Positions 15,692-27,433 of a DNA stretch of 64,000 nucleotides are shown here, in pieces. Under the pieces are notes generated by a model that saw only the letters and a list, made by a program, of their open reading frames with translations, was not told the origin of the DNA and ran no database searches. Each line of letters opens with the position of its first letter. Position 1 is the stretch's first letter. Source of the stretch: Trema orientale. Its lineage: Eukaryota; Streptophyta; Magnoliopsida; Rosales; Cannabaceae. A program made the translations under genes and the position numbers. The stretch is from contig JXTC01000711.1 of the NCBI GenBank assembly GCA_002914845.1, positions 27,823-91,822 of the forward strand. The letters run 5' to 3'.

Positions 15692-18019
15692 GTTTATATA
15701 TTAACGTCTTAATACTTTTTATTAGTACTTAATGAAATTCATATTACATGTCCAACTAGTGTATTCATGTCACGTTATTCCCGATTTAAAACTATCTAGT
15801 TAGTTTTGTAACTTAATTCATTATTCTCGTTTAAAATTTTCTAAAATGTGATGTGAAAGCATTTTTGGACCAAAAGTCATAAATTGAAACTGAGTAGAAA
15901 ATTTATTCCCTAAACAAAACAACAATTTTTGTTTTAATAATAAATTGATCAAGTCTTCAATTGCATTGTGTATTTGTTTTTCTTTGTACGCTGTTAGGAT
16001 TTAATTTGTTATACCTTCTAGCCCGTTATAAATTTTTAGTGTATCTCTGTATAGTGATGTAGTCCAAGTTAATTAAATCCTAAATCTCAATGAATGTAAG
16101 CTTTGGATCATGACATAAAAATGTATATCAAAGGATGTATCTACCCGATTTGTATTTGAGGAAAAAGTTGCATTAATATATATATAAGGGTTTGGTTTAA
16201 ATAGTGACAACAATATTTACCCATAGATGGTTATAATAGTTTAAGCCGTTAGATCTATATCCTACGGTGGTGATTAGTTTGGTGGTTGGTCAAAAAAATT
16301 TAATGCTATTTATCAGCATCAAAAAAATTTAATGCTATTACTATTTTTTTAGTATCCATTCATTGTCACAAAAAAATTGAAACTATTAAGAAGTCCTCCA
16401 TATATATAGATATCTTAATTATCACTTAGATTACGTTCACTAAACCATAAAAAAATAAGTGGAAAGGAAATTGAAAAGAATAAAAAATAAAAAATAATGA
16501 GTGGAAAGAAAATGAAGATGAATAAAAAATAATTAATGAGAATGGCTAAGATTCTATTTCATCATTTATTTTTTCTCAACGGACTACTAAATAAACATGC
16601 CCTCAAGTTAAGATCGTGATCATTTCTTTTGAAATTGCTCTTATATGCCGGCCCAAATTAGTAAAGTATAATGCAAAAACAATGAAAAATGAATATCAAA
16701 TAGATGTGTCTCTCTCACACAAAAAAGTAACACAACTTACCAAATCGTGGGTGTCTATTTTGAGCTATTAGATCATGGCCATTTACATACATCGAATTGA
16801 GTCCATTCAGGCTTGACATACGTATTAATGTTATGTTACGAATGATGCTAAAATTTTAATTTAATTCGCGGTCCAGTTGATGATGCGCAGTTATATATTT
16901 ATATTATTCGGGTCAATTGTCACGTAATGAAATCTGGCTAGCTATGACATTTGGCCAATATTAGTAGTCAAACGAATATCACGTAACCCAATCAGAAGTT
17001 AAACATTATTGTTGTAAATATAATGCATGATTTTCGATGGAGACATCAACAAGTGATGAACCGCACAAGCAAAACACGTACGTGAAAAAACAATGTTTTG
17101 TGAATTTTAATATTACAAAGTAAAATTACTTTATTAAAAGTTATCAATAATGCGAAAGGTTTATTATTTTATACAAATTTGATTCAACAGATCACCATTG
17201 TCAAATCAAAACTATATATTGTAGTCTACCGAAAAACAATTAGGAAAATAGTCAAATACCATAGACATCCTCTGAATTTTTAACATAAATACACGTACTT
17301 TTATCCCCTATGGGGAAGGGGAGAGGGGGTGGAAATTGAGTCAAAAGTATCAATTTGATCCATTTTAAATTTTCAAAATGCGAGGAATGCATTTACTAAA
17401 TCATATACATATATCACAAAATTGTAACCAAACATTTTTTTCTTCTTTTTTCGTTATTGTTAAGTTTATCTTTCTTTAAAAATCCTTATATATAAATTTG
17501 GGTTTTAATTTTTGCTAAAAAAATACAAATGCTTTTTAATGCACATGTTTTGCATTCCCAAATAGCATAAAGACACCCTTAATCTAAACTAAACCCATTT
17601 AAAAATTAAAAAACTAGTATTTTCATTATAAGTACTCATTGTCATCCTAAAACAGGTCTCACCTTGTGCACTCTCGTTATTTCATTGACTAATAATTTTG
17701 GCAGAGCCACCCAATCCACAAATAATAACTGAGTTTAACCCCCAAAAAAAACGGAAAAAAATAAAATTGTGCCACCATTTGCCGCTGCTACTGTTCCTCG
17801 CCGAAGAAGACACCGAAAATGGGCTTGATCTTTAGGGTTCACTAAGGTTTGTGTTTCAGTAATAGTGGTTCCATGCATACCATCATCACCATAAAGTCTG
17901 TCCTAGGGATCAAGTCTTAGTCCTCTCATAAGATGGTCTATGTTAGTATTTAAGCAATGAAGAAAAAAAAAAAAAAAACAGAGAAAAGCTACTGAAGAAG
18001 TGGTTTTCCACGTTGAGAG
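15692..18019. other. Intergenic, GH9 3' flank
   Basis: Contains the GH9 3' UTR and AT-rich DNA. A weak possible MITE lies at about 16430-16605 (terminal ACGTTCACTAAAC against GCATGTTTATTTAG). At 17775-17865 there is a leader-like GC-richer patch with a TTTAGGGTT telo-box, followed by only an 8-codon ORF. No gene supported. Confidence 0.5.
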
Positions 18020-19193
18020 TAGGGATGTTAATTGGGTCGTGTCATATAAGTTTACATACGACTAATAATCATGTCGTGTCGACTTTTTCACAATTAATAA
18101 TCGTATGATACTGACCCAGGCACGATTACTCATCATTTTGTGTTATGCCCGAGCCGTAGTATATCCTTCATCGTACCATAGTCGTGTTTGCCTATTTTCG
18201 TGTTTAATTATTCTTGTTTTCGATATTATGCTATTATTGTACATAATCATGCCTGTTTCTGATTTCGTACTATTTCCCTGCCTTATCATATCTATTTTTG
18301 ATATTTTACTATTTTCATACCTAATATCGTGCTCATTTCTGTACCTAATATCGTGCTCATTTCTGGTATTAATCATATTATACTATTTTTATACTAATTG
18401 TACCTATAATGTATTATTTTCGTGTCTAATCATGCTTATTTATAATGTTATACTATTATTGTATCTAACCTTGCCCATTGTTTGTATCATATATGATTTT
18501 CACACCTAATTGTTTTTGTTTTCAAACTATTATGTTCTTGTGTCATAATTGTACTCATTATTGATTTTTTTTTTTAAGATCTAGTTGTTTTAAAATTATT
18601 TTTACATATTTAAGTTTAAGTAATTATGAATTATTAAGTTTTATGTAATAAAAAAATTATTTGAAAACTTAAGATAACTTTTCTAAAAAAATTCTAAATA
18701 AAAATATTTATGTGAGAAATAATATGTATTTAAATTTCTATAAATTAAGTATATTTCAACTAGATTGGCGTCTATGTTAAAGTATATAACTCAAAAGTAA
18801 TGGCTGGTCCCTATCCAAATTATATTTTTTTTTCTTTCAAAAATCAGAAATTAACATAATATTTATGGATATATATTATTTTTACTTATGAATTATTTTA
18901 TTTTTATTTTTATTTTTATTTTTGTTTACATTTATCATATTAAAATTAGGCTGAAAAAATTATATAAGTTTTATGTAATTTGTTTTTGAGAACTAGTTAT
19001 TTTTATTAATTGTGTTATTATGCACGCCATGCCACGTGTTGTGCATGTGCTTGTATCAGCTCGCGTACATTTACTTATCATGCTGTATGGACTGGAACAT
19101 GTTTATTAATCGTATCGTGCTATGTTGCACATAATTACTAATGCTGTCATAATTATGTTGGCCTATTAGTGCCGACCTATTTTGACATCACTA
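18020..19193. mobile_element. hAT-like non-autonomous element, 1,174 bp
   Basis: The left end TAGGGATGT and the reverse-complemented right end TAGTGATGT form short imperfect inverted repeats. An 8 bp flanking duplication, GTTGAGAG against GTTGGGAA (6 of 8 identical), fits hAT insertion. The first third consists of imperfect tandem repeats of a CTATTTTCRTACCTAATCRTG-type motif. One 21 bp piece, CTAATATCGTGCTCATTTCTG, is almost exactly doubled at about 18320-18365. The long open frame at 18105-18509 comes from this repetition and is not a gene. No transposase seen. Confidence 0.75.
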
Positions 19194-19329
19194 GTTGGGA
19201 ATTTCGAGGACAAGTTTCTTGATGGAGATCCTGCACAAAGTTAAAGAGCCTCTATACCATGCAACAAATAAACCAGGAAGCAAACTTGCATTGTTTGGTC
19301 TCTAACCTAGGCCCGATCCTCTTCTTTTT

Positions 19330-19612
19330 GAGGGAAGGACATGAGTAGGACCAACTTAGCCCAAAATGACATTTTTTTGAATTTTTTTAAAAAAGAAAAG
19401 CTTTTTTTAGGAGTGTCAAGAACACTTTGACCTATAATCAAAAGCTTCTTGACCATTAAAAACTCAGAAATGGTTTTTTCATAGTCAAGAAGCTCTTGAA
19501 ATAGGTCAAAACGACGTTCTTGATACTCCTAAAAATATCATTTTCGAAAAAATTCATAAAAAAATAATTTTGGCCTAGACTAGTCCTACCATGTCCTTTT
19601 CTCCTTTTTTCT
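19330..19612. mobile_element. Fold-back (long inverted repeat) MITE
   Basis: The two halves are imperfect inverted copies of each other over about 130 bp. The left arm has GGACATGAGTAGGACC, TTAGGAGTGTCAAGAAC and TTTGACCTAT, with the right-arm reverse complement GGACATGGTAGGACTA, TTAGGAGTATCAAGAAC and TTTGACCTAT. It is non-coding and shares the AAAATGATATTTTTRGGAGT block with the element at 27711-27962, so the two are relatives. Confidence 0.75.
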
Positions 19613-20629
19613 CAGTAGACCCAATTGCAAGTATTAAAATTTTATTTTCAGCACAAAATAACTAAATTCATCGTTATATTACTCTATTAATGTAAAATTT
19701 TCGAAAGAATTTATAGTACGTAGGATTAGAGGTAAGAGGCTTGCAGAAAAAGTTTCAAGTTCTAACTATATTATGATGGGGTATTGATTATTAAGAGTAA
19801 ATTGGCAAACACTAGTTAATATGGTAATTAATTGTATGTTTTAGTCTTTTCCCTTAAGGATAAATTTGTAATGAAAAACTTTGAGAAAAAATGGGTGTCT
19901 TTATGCCACTGAGGGTGTACATATAAAATCGTAATACTTTTGACCCGATATGCAAAATTGATGTGATAATTTTGGCATTGTCAAAAATAAATGAGTAAAT
20001 TGGTTATTTTCTTAAACTCTTATAGTATTTAGAGTATTTATAAGAAATGTCATTTTTTTCTAGATCAATTTTAAAAATGGCCTTTTTTGTTACCTATTTA
20101 ATAAACAGCTGTTTTNNNNGTTATTATAGTTGTACTATATTTGATATGTAAATTCTACTAAATATTTCAGATTCTAATAATATAACAAATTATTGTTTAA
20201 GTCCACATTTTAAATAGAGAAACAAAGAAGTGTAAAAGAGAGAGAAAAAGAATGATGCTAGAATTCCTCTGTTATTTATTTATTTATAATTCAACCTATA
20301 TATAAGAACATAGCTGTTGTGCGATTTCAAATTTGAGAAAATGGTGACCTCATATTATTGGCAGGTTGAGTCATGGATGGACAGTTTGGCTACACAAAGG
20401 TTCAGCCCGCGTAATAATTAAATACGATCTGAATGATAGAAAGTGTCTAGAAGAGTCTTTAGCAAATTAGGCAATTATGAAATCAACTTAGAGGCATGAC
20501 TAGCAAGCAATAAGGTCCAATAGTCGATCTTTGTGGACAATTACCCATTCTTGTAAAGTTATGCATAATTATAATTACTATTGTATAAGTTTTCCATTCA
20601 AAAAAAAAAATAGAAAATTTGAGTCATCC

Positions 20630-20760
20630 TCACTTATATAAAAAGGGTCCAGTCTCATAATTCAACACGCAAAACTCCATCACAAGCACAATCATTATAC
20701 CAAAAATTCTCTTTAGAACTTTCACCCCATTTGTAATCCATCTCAAATAATGAAATAATC
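20630..20760 (+). promoter_or_regulatory. Orphan promoter-like segment with TATA box
   Basis: TATATAAAAAGG is followed by a 5'-leader-like A/C-rich stretch and AATAATGAAATAAT. No ORF follows. It could be a remnant LTR, TRIM or other retroelement promoter, or chance. I found no clear LTR ends. Confidence 0.25.
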
Positions 20761-21821
20761 GTGAATGCAAGCCATCTTTTTGTCATTGAATAACGCTAAA
20801 ATTCTATGCATCTTTTACTGCTTTATTATTTTTAGGCACTTCATTCATAATTTTTTATTGTAATTATCTTATTGACAACCTTTATCAACAACACTGAACT
20901 AAAACGGTTAAAAAAAAGAAAAGAAAAAAAAGACACAAACTGCAACAAAAAGCTAATTTCAGCCTCTTTATAATTCATGAAAAACTTAATTGTATTTTCT
21001 TCAATCCCGAATTGTAGTTGTTCTAGAATTTAATGCTACAAACTGTTACACGTTGCATTCATCCTCTACACAATTCATTTGTTCTGTCAATTTCCATAAA
21101 TAACTTGATGGATTTTCTGAAGTGGCAACTATTTATCGTTTCTTCTTTATTAATCAATCTAAAAATTAAATTAGTGACTTGAGTAAAAAAATTTTGATTT
21201 CAGTTTTTAATTAATTAGTTTACTAAATTTTTAATACAACATATGTGACAAGTAAGTTGTTATTAGTTAATTGATAAATGATATTAAATCTATTTGTGAT
21301 AAATTTTTAATGATAACTTTTCGTATACTAATTGAATAGTGACAACTCGCTTGTTGCATGTGTTGGTACAAAAATTTTGTTAAATTAATTAGAACACCTA
21401 GCATTATCCTTTTAATTAAAGGTGTGCAATAAAAAAGAGTAACTAATTTTCCTCTTTCACGGTTTTAATTTAATTGAATTTCTTAAAATAAAAATAATAG
21501 AGAAAACGTAACAAAATAGTTGCCACAACCGTATTTAAATCAAATTTCTGGATTTGAAGGAAGAAGCCATTTCATAACAAATGAACTATACAAGTGCAAC
21601 ATGTGAATACTTAAAGCCCAAAAGCAAAAGCCTACAATTGAATCAATATTTCCAGGGAAAATAAATAAAATTATTAATTCGTTACAAATCATCTTCCGTA
21701 GGCTAATAAAGGGGTAGACAAACAAATAAATAAATAAATCTAAATAAGTAAAAACTAGCCAGGCCAGGTGGAAGCCGTAAGTCATTAGGAGAAGATTGAT
21801 CCACTGTTCCACTATCTCGAC

Positions 21822-21929
21822 CACGTGACTTGGGAGACGTAGACGTAGACGTAGAATGCAATAAATAAACAAGAGCGGTTGGGACACGTGGTCGTATAAG
21901 CTATTCTCGAGTGAACGTGTGGGTCCCAC
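21822..21929. promoter_or_regulatory. Cluster of two G-boxes and a TCP-type palindrome
   Basis: CACGTG cores lie at 21822-21827 and 21885-21890, with GTGGGTCCCAC at 21919-21929, all within about 110 bp. ACGTAG is repeated three times at about 21838-21855. No adjacent gene start was found (OXS3 begins 3.5 kb away), so the target is unknown. Confidence 0.35.
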
Positions 21930-22170
21930 CACGCAGAATAAAGCTTTGCAGAAGCTGTTCACTTGGTCGGTAAGGCCCCCTGCAAAATCCTAGTAGATAC
22001 GCATCACATCAAAATTCATCCCAACGGCTCAACTCAAGCCAAACAAAACGCATACATAAGCCGCAAACGGTTTTCTTTTCTTTTCTTTTCACTTTTTTCT
22101 TTTTCTTTTTCTATTCTTTCTTTTTTTGCTGGAACCAGCTAAAATGATCCAGAACTATATATATATATAT

Positions 22171-22414
22171 GGTTGTCCGTAGGTTTTTTTTTTTTTTTTT
22201 ACCTATATGTAAGTTTTTTTTTTTAGCCGTTAGATCAATCATCTAATGGTGATCCAACAGCTATAATGAGGTGCATGAAAAGATGTGCATCATTAATATT
22301 TTTTCTCTCTCTTACTAATTAATATAAAAAAATGTGCATGATAAATTTTTATTGACCAAAATGATATCTATGCATAAGTAAAAAAAAAAAAAAATACCTA
22401 CTAGATTAGTGCAC
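22171..22414. mobile_element. TA-flanked MITE, family A copy 2 (inverted relative to copy 1)
   Basis: 244 bp between (TA)n tracts, beginning GGTTGTCCGTAGGT and ending TAGATTAGTGCAC. Its reverse complement aligns to 14521-14763 throughout. Same size and same TA-flanked setting indicate one MITE family. Confidence 0.75.
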
Positions 22415-22899
22415 ATATATATATATAAGATTCGGGTTAATTGAACGAAGTAGATGATCAATTAATAATCGATACAAGTATTTTATTATAATACTTGTTG
22501 ACGGTGTTTTTTTTTATAATCATCTAACGATTTTGATATAGTATAATGATCGATGGTCGGAATACTATATTGGAATTTGACAACTAACAAAATAATGGTA
22601 AAATAATAGTAAAATAATAAAGAACACAGAAAATTTAATATAATTCACTCCACAAAGAGACTATACATTATGAGAAACTATGGTTTTAATTATATGGGGC
22701 CCACAGCCAAGAGATTAGTAAAAAATAATGATTATATAAAAATAAATATTTTGCCAACTCAGAGTGCCTTATAGCAATGAGTAATACTGGTTGACACCTT
22801 AAGGTGCCAAGTACTTTAGTTTTTCATTGAAAAATAGAATGTATATTTCAAGTGAGATTCAGTGTGAGACACAATATATTATTTTTATCTGCAGTGAAA

Positions 22900-23190
22900 A
22901 ACTGACACCTGAAGTTTGAACTCTGTAAAATAATACGCTGAGATTAAGAATTTCTAAAAAATTAATACCATGAGTTGACTTTTTGAAAAATTTTAATTGA
23001 TAAAAGGTAGTAATATCTTCAAAATTAAGAAGAATAATAAATATTGATCGAGTTTTAATAGAGGATATTATTATTTTTTTACTATTAAAATTGATCAAAA
23101 AATCAGTTCAGGGTATTAATTTTCAAAAATTATCTCAATGTATTATTTTGCAGAATCTAAATTTTATGGTTTAAATTGTAGAATACTCAC
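22900..23190. mobile_element. Fold-back element with about 110 bp arms
   Basis: The left arm has TGTAAAATAATACGCTGAGA and ATTAATACCATGAGTTGACT. The reverse-complemented right arm has TGCAAAATAATACATTGAGA and ATTAATACCCTGAACTGATT. The centre is AT-rich with no ORF of note. The exact ends and target duplication were not resolved. Confidence 0.65.
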
Positions 23191-24129
23191 ACTTAAAGGT
23201 ATTTTTTTTGTAGTTCACCATAAAGAATTAATAATACTAGAATACAAAATAAGAAACTATTCATGTCTATAATCTTCATACAGAAAAACATCTCAAAAAC
23301 AAAAAAAAATCTTTATAGAGACAAACGAGCACGAGCTAGTATGTATATGTTATTTATTTTGATTAATATTGAAAAAATTATTTATGCTTTTTTATTATTT
23401 TCTTTGCTATATAAACATAGAAAGGACAATAGGCAAGTGGATGTTTAGTACTCCTTTGAGCGATTCAACTATGATGTTTATGGCATCTTTATGAAGCATG
23501 AAGGGTTTGAGCATGAAGAGTTTGTGAAGCGTGAAAGGTTTGTATGTGGGTTTTCCTATAGGTCAAGGATGTTGACCATAAATCTCTGATTTTTAGAGTC
23601 AGATGCATTGATCGTGCTTGTTACTATTAGATGCATTTTCGCTTCTTTTTTTTTTTTCTTTTTTCCTTGGTGTCATAGTGAACTAGTTATATTTAGTTTG
23701 GCTGGGATAATCTTAAGATTAGAGAAAAATTAGCTTCCCTATTAGAAGAATTTTGTCTTCTACTTCAATCTATTATTGTAAAGTTAATATTTTTTATAAT
23801 GACAGATTTGTCGCCTAAAAAAAACTAAAATATATTTTTGTTGAACTTAACATACGACTTGTGAGACATTAGTTTTTTTTTTTTTTTTTCCAGAGGCGAG
23901 AGAGACATTAGATTAATGTGTTGAAGTAAAAAAGATACTAGGAATATACCTAAATTAGTTAAACACACAACACTATTAACCAAACCTAATAGCTCGGCTG
24001 AGTAATGCTAAGCCAAGAAATTAGAAAAGGTGATCTTACAATTTCAAAATGAAAGCTGGCTGGGAGGAGAGAGAAGGAGGACAAAAGATCTTATCCGAAG
24101 AGGTAGAGAGAGAGAGGAAGATGGGGTGG

Positions 24130-24140
24130 GTGGGTCCCAC
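24130..24140. promoter_or_regulatory. TCP-type palindrome GTGGGTCCCAC
   Basis: A perfect match to the GGNCCCAC class recognised by TCP factors, and identical to the site at 21919-21929. It lies about 1.25 kb upstream of the OXS3 start. Confidence 0.35.
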
Positions 24141-24303
24141 ACAAAGTGGATAAGGCTCAGCAGACCCAAAAGTAATGTAATTGGGATAATTCCCACGTAA
24201 TCTCACCCGACACTAGAGTAGATCAAATCTCGGACCGACCATCTTCTTCAACGTGTCGTCTCTACCCACCGTTTCTTTCTTTTTCCTTCCCTTCCTCTCT
24301 CAT

Positions 24304-24311
24304 CCACGTGG
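24304..24311. promoter_or_regulatory. G-box CCACGTGG in OXS3 upstream region
   Basis: A palindromic ACGT-core element of the ABRE/G-box type, about 1.1 kb upstream of the OXS3 start. It fits the stress and abscisic-acid responsiveness expected of OXS3 relatives. Function inferred. Confidence 0.4.
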
Positions 24312-25163
24312 ACTCTCTTACGACCTCCTCATTTTTCGCATCCGGGCAGCTCGGGCACGGGCCTAGCTTCCCGAATCCGAATATGCTCTCTATGGATAGT
24401 CCGTACCCTCTCAACTCCTGATGATCCACTAATCTTATCTCTTCAATTAATCAAACCTCCCAGCGGTTTTTATTCTTTTTTTTTTGGGAATAAAAAATTG
24501 TAAAAAAAAGACAGTGATATTTCAAGCAAAACCTTCAAATTTATTTCCTCCAAAATGGATTTATCATTTTATTATTAGTGACTAATAGAAATAGGTTTTT
24601 AACATCACCACATACTTACATAAGTAAGGCTTTGTTGTATGGTTCCTTTACATCTACATTTATTAATTTGTAAGGCTAAATGTTACAAGTATCATTTATA
24701 TTATTTTCTTTTCATGACATGTTTTTTTTTTCCCTGAAAAAAAAAATTTTTTTTAATAAAAAAAAGAAGAGAAATTGTTTAAATGATGTGATGGGAAAAA
24801 GGAGGGAGGGAGGGAACAAATTAAGTAGAATGTGACGTGAAGCAGCAGAAAAGAGCACATTTTTTGTGCTGAAAAGAATTTGGAAACAACCTTTGTAATA
24901 ATGGATGGGAAGTTATCAGAAAACGTTTCCAAAAAGTCCAGTTGGTGACCTGTGAGGATAAGGCCATGCCTTGCACAACCTGCCATCCCTTTTTATTAAT
25001 TATTTATTTAATTACCTACTTATTTCTTTTAATATTAATTTACATTAATTAAACAATATACGGAAAAGAATTAATTGCTTTACCAGCAGTTTATCCACTA
25101 ATCAAGTCCCCCCCACCATATTATATTATAACATTAAATATATAGATACAAAAATATTGACGA

Positions 25164-25190
25164 TATATATAAGGTTGTCCTCTCTATCTT

Positions 25191-25228
<38 letters not shown>
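25164..25228 (+). promoter_or_regulatory. OXS3 core promoter: TATA box plus CT-rich leader
   Basis: TATATATAAG at 25164-25173 is followed about 25 bp later by a pure CT run (about 25195-25228). This fits a TATA box about 30 bp upstream of transcription starting in a pyrimidine patch. ATG 25395 would then have a leader of about 190 nt. Confidence 0.6.
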
Positions 25229-25229
<1 letters not shown>

Positions 25230-25394
25230 CTTAGCTCTTGTTTGAAGAGAAGATCTGATAAATCATCCATGGCGGTCTTCCACTTCTGACCAAAACTCCT
25301 TCTTCCTTCCTTCCTTCTTCGTATCTCTTAGATCGATCTTCTAAGTCACCGAGATATCTCTGATCAGCGTTGAAAATCTCCCAACAAAGTCATA

Positions 25395-26635
25395 ATGTCG
25401 ATTGCATTCGAGACTAACCGGAGGATCGACATCGAGCCTTCTGGATTCACACGCGCCGGCGTCGCTCCATGCAGCTTACTCTTCGACTCGCCGGAACAAG
25501 AAGGCAGAGCCACCGCTATCGCCTCCGACGCCGCCGCAGCCGACGATGATGATGCGGTGAAGGATTCGAATGCATTCAGTGCCTCGACCTCTAACTCTTC
25601 TTCTGCGTCTTCATCTCCGTCGTCGTCTTCGTCGTCGATCGGTAAGAATAGCGATTTATCGGAGAGATCGTGCTCGGACGGCGAAGATTCTGAGGAGAAT
25701 GAGGCTCAGAGCTCCTATAAAGGTCCTCTGGAAATGATGGACGCCTTGGAGGAGGTTTTGCCTATCAGGTATTATTTCTTCTTCATTTTTATTAATTAAA
25801 AAAAAAAAAAAAAAAAACTGAACCGGTGTTAATGGGTTAGTTGATCGGTTTGTATTTTTATTTTGTTAAATTTTTTGAATAAATTATAAGGTGTGATTTT
25901 GACTTTGAGAGTCTATTTTTCACGCTCCAATCTTTGAAAAGCTAATATGTTAAAAGAAAACAAAATTCGCCTTCGAAAGATCAAAGGATCGATGGTGATT
26001 TTTCAGATTCGAAGAGCTTTTTGGCTGTTTGGGGATTTTGATTCTTTCTGACCTTTAAAATGGAGATACCAGATGCCATGATATATAAAACANTATGGTC
26101 AACTTTTTGAATTTCATTCCAGATCTAATTCATAATCACCGTTGATTTTGTTTACTTGATGAAACAACTCGTGATGATGAAATTATTTTGCAGGAGAGGA
26201 ATCTCGAGCTTTTACAATGGCAAATCGAAGTCGTTCACAAGTCTAGGAGACGCTGTCTCCGCTTCCTCCATTAAGGACATTGCTAAACCAGAAAATGCTT
26301 ATTCCAGAAAGCGAAGGAACCTTCTAGCTTTCAATCACGTCTGGGAGAAGAACCGGAGCTTTCCGCTGAGAAGCAATGGCAGCGGGATATCGAAGAGGCC
26401 GATCAGCTCGAGTCGGAGCACGCTGGCTTTGGCGGTCGCCATGAGCAGCTCCGAGAGCAGTAGCAGTACCAGTGACGAGTCCTTGTCAAGATCTCCGCCG
26501 CCACTCCCACCGCTGCATCCACAAGCAAGAAATACTAATAAGGCTCCGCCGTCGTCGTCGTCGTCCTCATCCTCGCCCACTCAAAGAAACTTCTCCTCTT
26601 TAAGGTCCTTCTCCTGGGCTGACTTACGACATTGA
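25395..26635 (+). CDS. OXIDATIVE STRESS 3 (OXS3)-family protein
   Basis: Two exons, 25395-25768 and 26194-26635, join in frame to encode 271 aa. The conserved OXS3 core spans the junction: GPLEMMDALEEVLPIRRG then ISSFYNGKSKSFTSL (about residues 109-142). A conserved region SRKRRNLLAFNHVWEKN follows and the protein ends SSLRSFSWADLRH. The rest is low-complexity: acidic and serine-rich runs near residues 50-100, and a proline/serine-rich stretch near 215-250. In Arabidopsis, OXS3 relatives are nuclear, chromatin-associated proteins giving tolerance to heavy-metal and oxidative stress. The biochemical activity is not known. The single intron carries one N (26093). The product is intact. Confidence 0.9.
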
Positions 26636-26772
26636 GCTTCAATTGAATGACACTAACCTCACTGCGTTTTAACTCTCTCTTTTGCTTCCCCTCTCGTGTT
26701 TGTATGAACCAGAGTTTTGTAATTAGTATTCTCTCGACCTCGACTGATTTTCAATTCAGTCACTAGCTGTTT

Positions 26773-26807
<35 letters not shown>

Positions 26808-27433
26808 ATAGTATTGTACGCATTTCAGAGCTTTGGCTGATATAATAACATATTGAACTTGCTGGACAAGAATTAAAATGAGAAATTTAGACGACAAAAT
26901 ATTTGGGGTTCAATATTAGTATGAAAATTTCTAATATAAACTGTAATATAAAGCTAGAAAGCAACCATGATACGACCCGTGTTGAGTATAAGCATATTGT
27001 TTAATGGATTTAAATTAGTACAACAAATATACACATACAAATGAGATATCCTACCCTTACCTAGATGTTCATGTACAAAACACGAAATATACAACAGAGA
27101 ACAACAATAGATAACCTAATTCGACGGTACAAACTATATGATGAGCTTCATGAAAAGAGAAGCTCCATCCCGAGGAAGAAATGAAAAAATTGCCAAAATT
27201 GCCAATGACTTGCAACTAGCTAAACATACAAATGCAAGTGAGAATACGTACATCAAGCCTGAGGAACCCTGCAATGACATTCACCAAAACAAGTTGCCTC
27301 CCTAGATTAAGATGAAAACCAACCCAGTTCTTTCAGCTTCGACTTAGAAAGCGCGGCTTGATGCTCCTTACAAATATCAAACCTTCATAGGCTACTCTAA
27401 AATGAGGCATTTTTCTGTACATTTGACTTGAAT
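26636..27433. other. Convergent 3' ends of OXS3 and myosin genes
   Basis: The space between two convergent stop codons, so both 3' UTRs lie here. A pure (AT)n microsatellite occupies 26776-26804. Nothing else recognised. Confidence 0.6.

Noticed and set aside
16430..16605. Possible MITE downstream of the GH9 gene
   Set aside because: Terminal similarity is only about 14 bases with mismatches and no clear target duplication.
17775..17880. Leader-like patch with a TTTAGGGTT telo-box and a short ORF
   Set aside because: The ORF is only 8 codons and no downstream exon is recognisable; it could be a gene remnant but cannot be supported.
18105..18509. 134-codon open frame on + strand
   Set aside because: It lies within the hAT-like element and is produced by AT-rich tandem repetition; it has no start context, domain or codon pattern of a gene.
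21540..21962. 140-codon open frame on - strand
   Set aside because: Composition is that of reverse-read intergenic AT-rich DNA with a repeated ACGTAG motif. No domain, no homologous pattern, no neighbouring exons.
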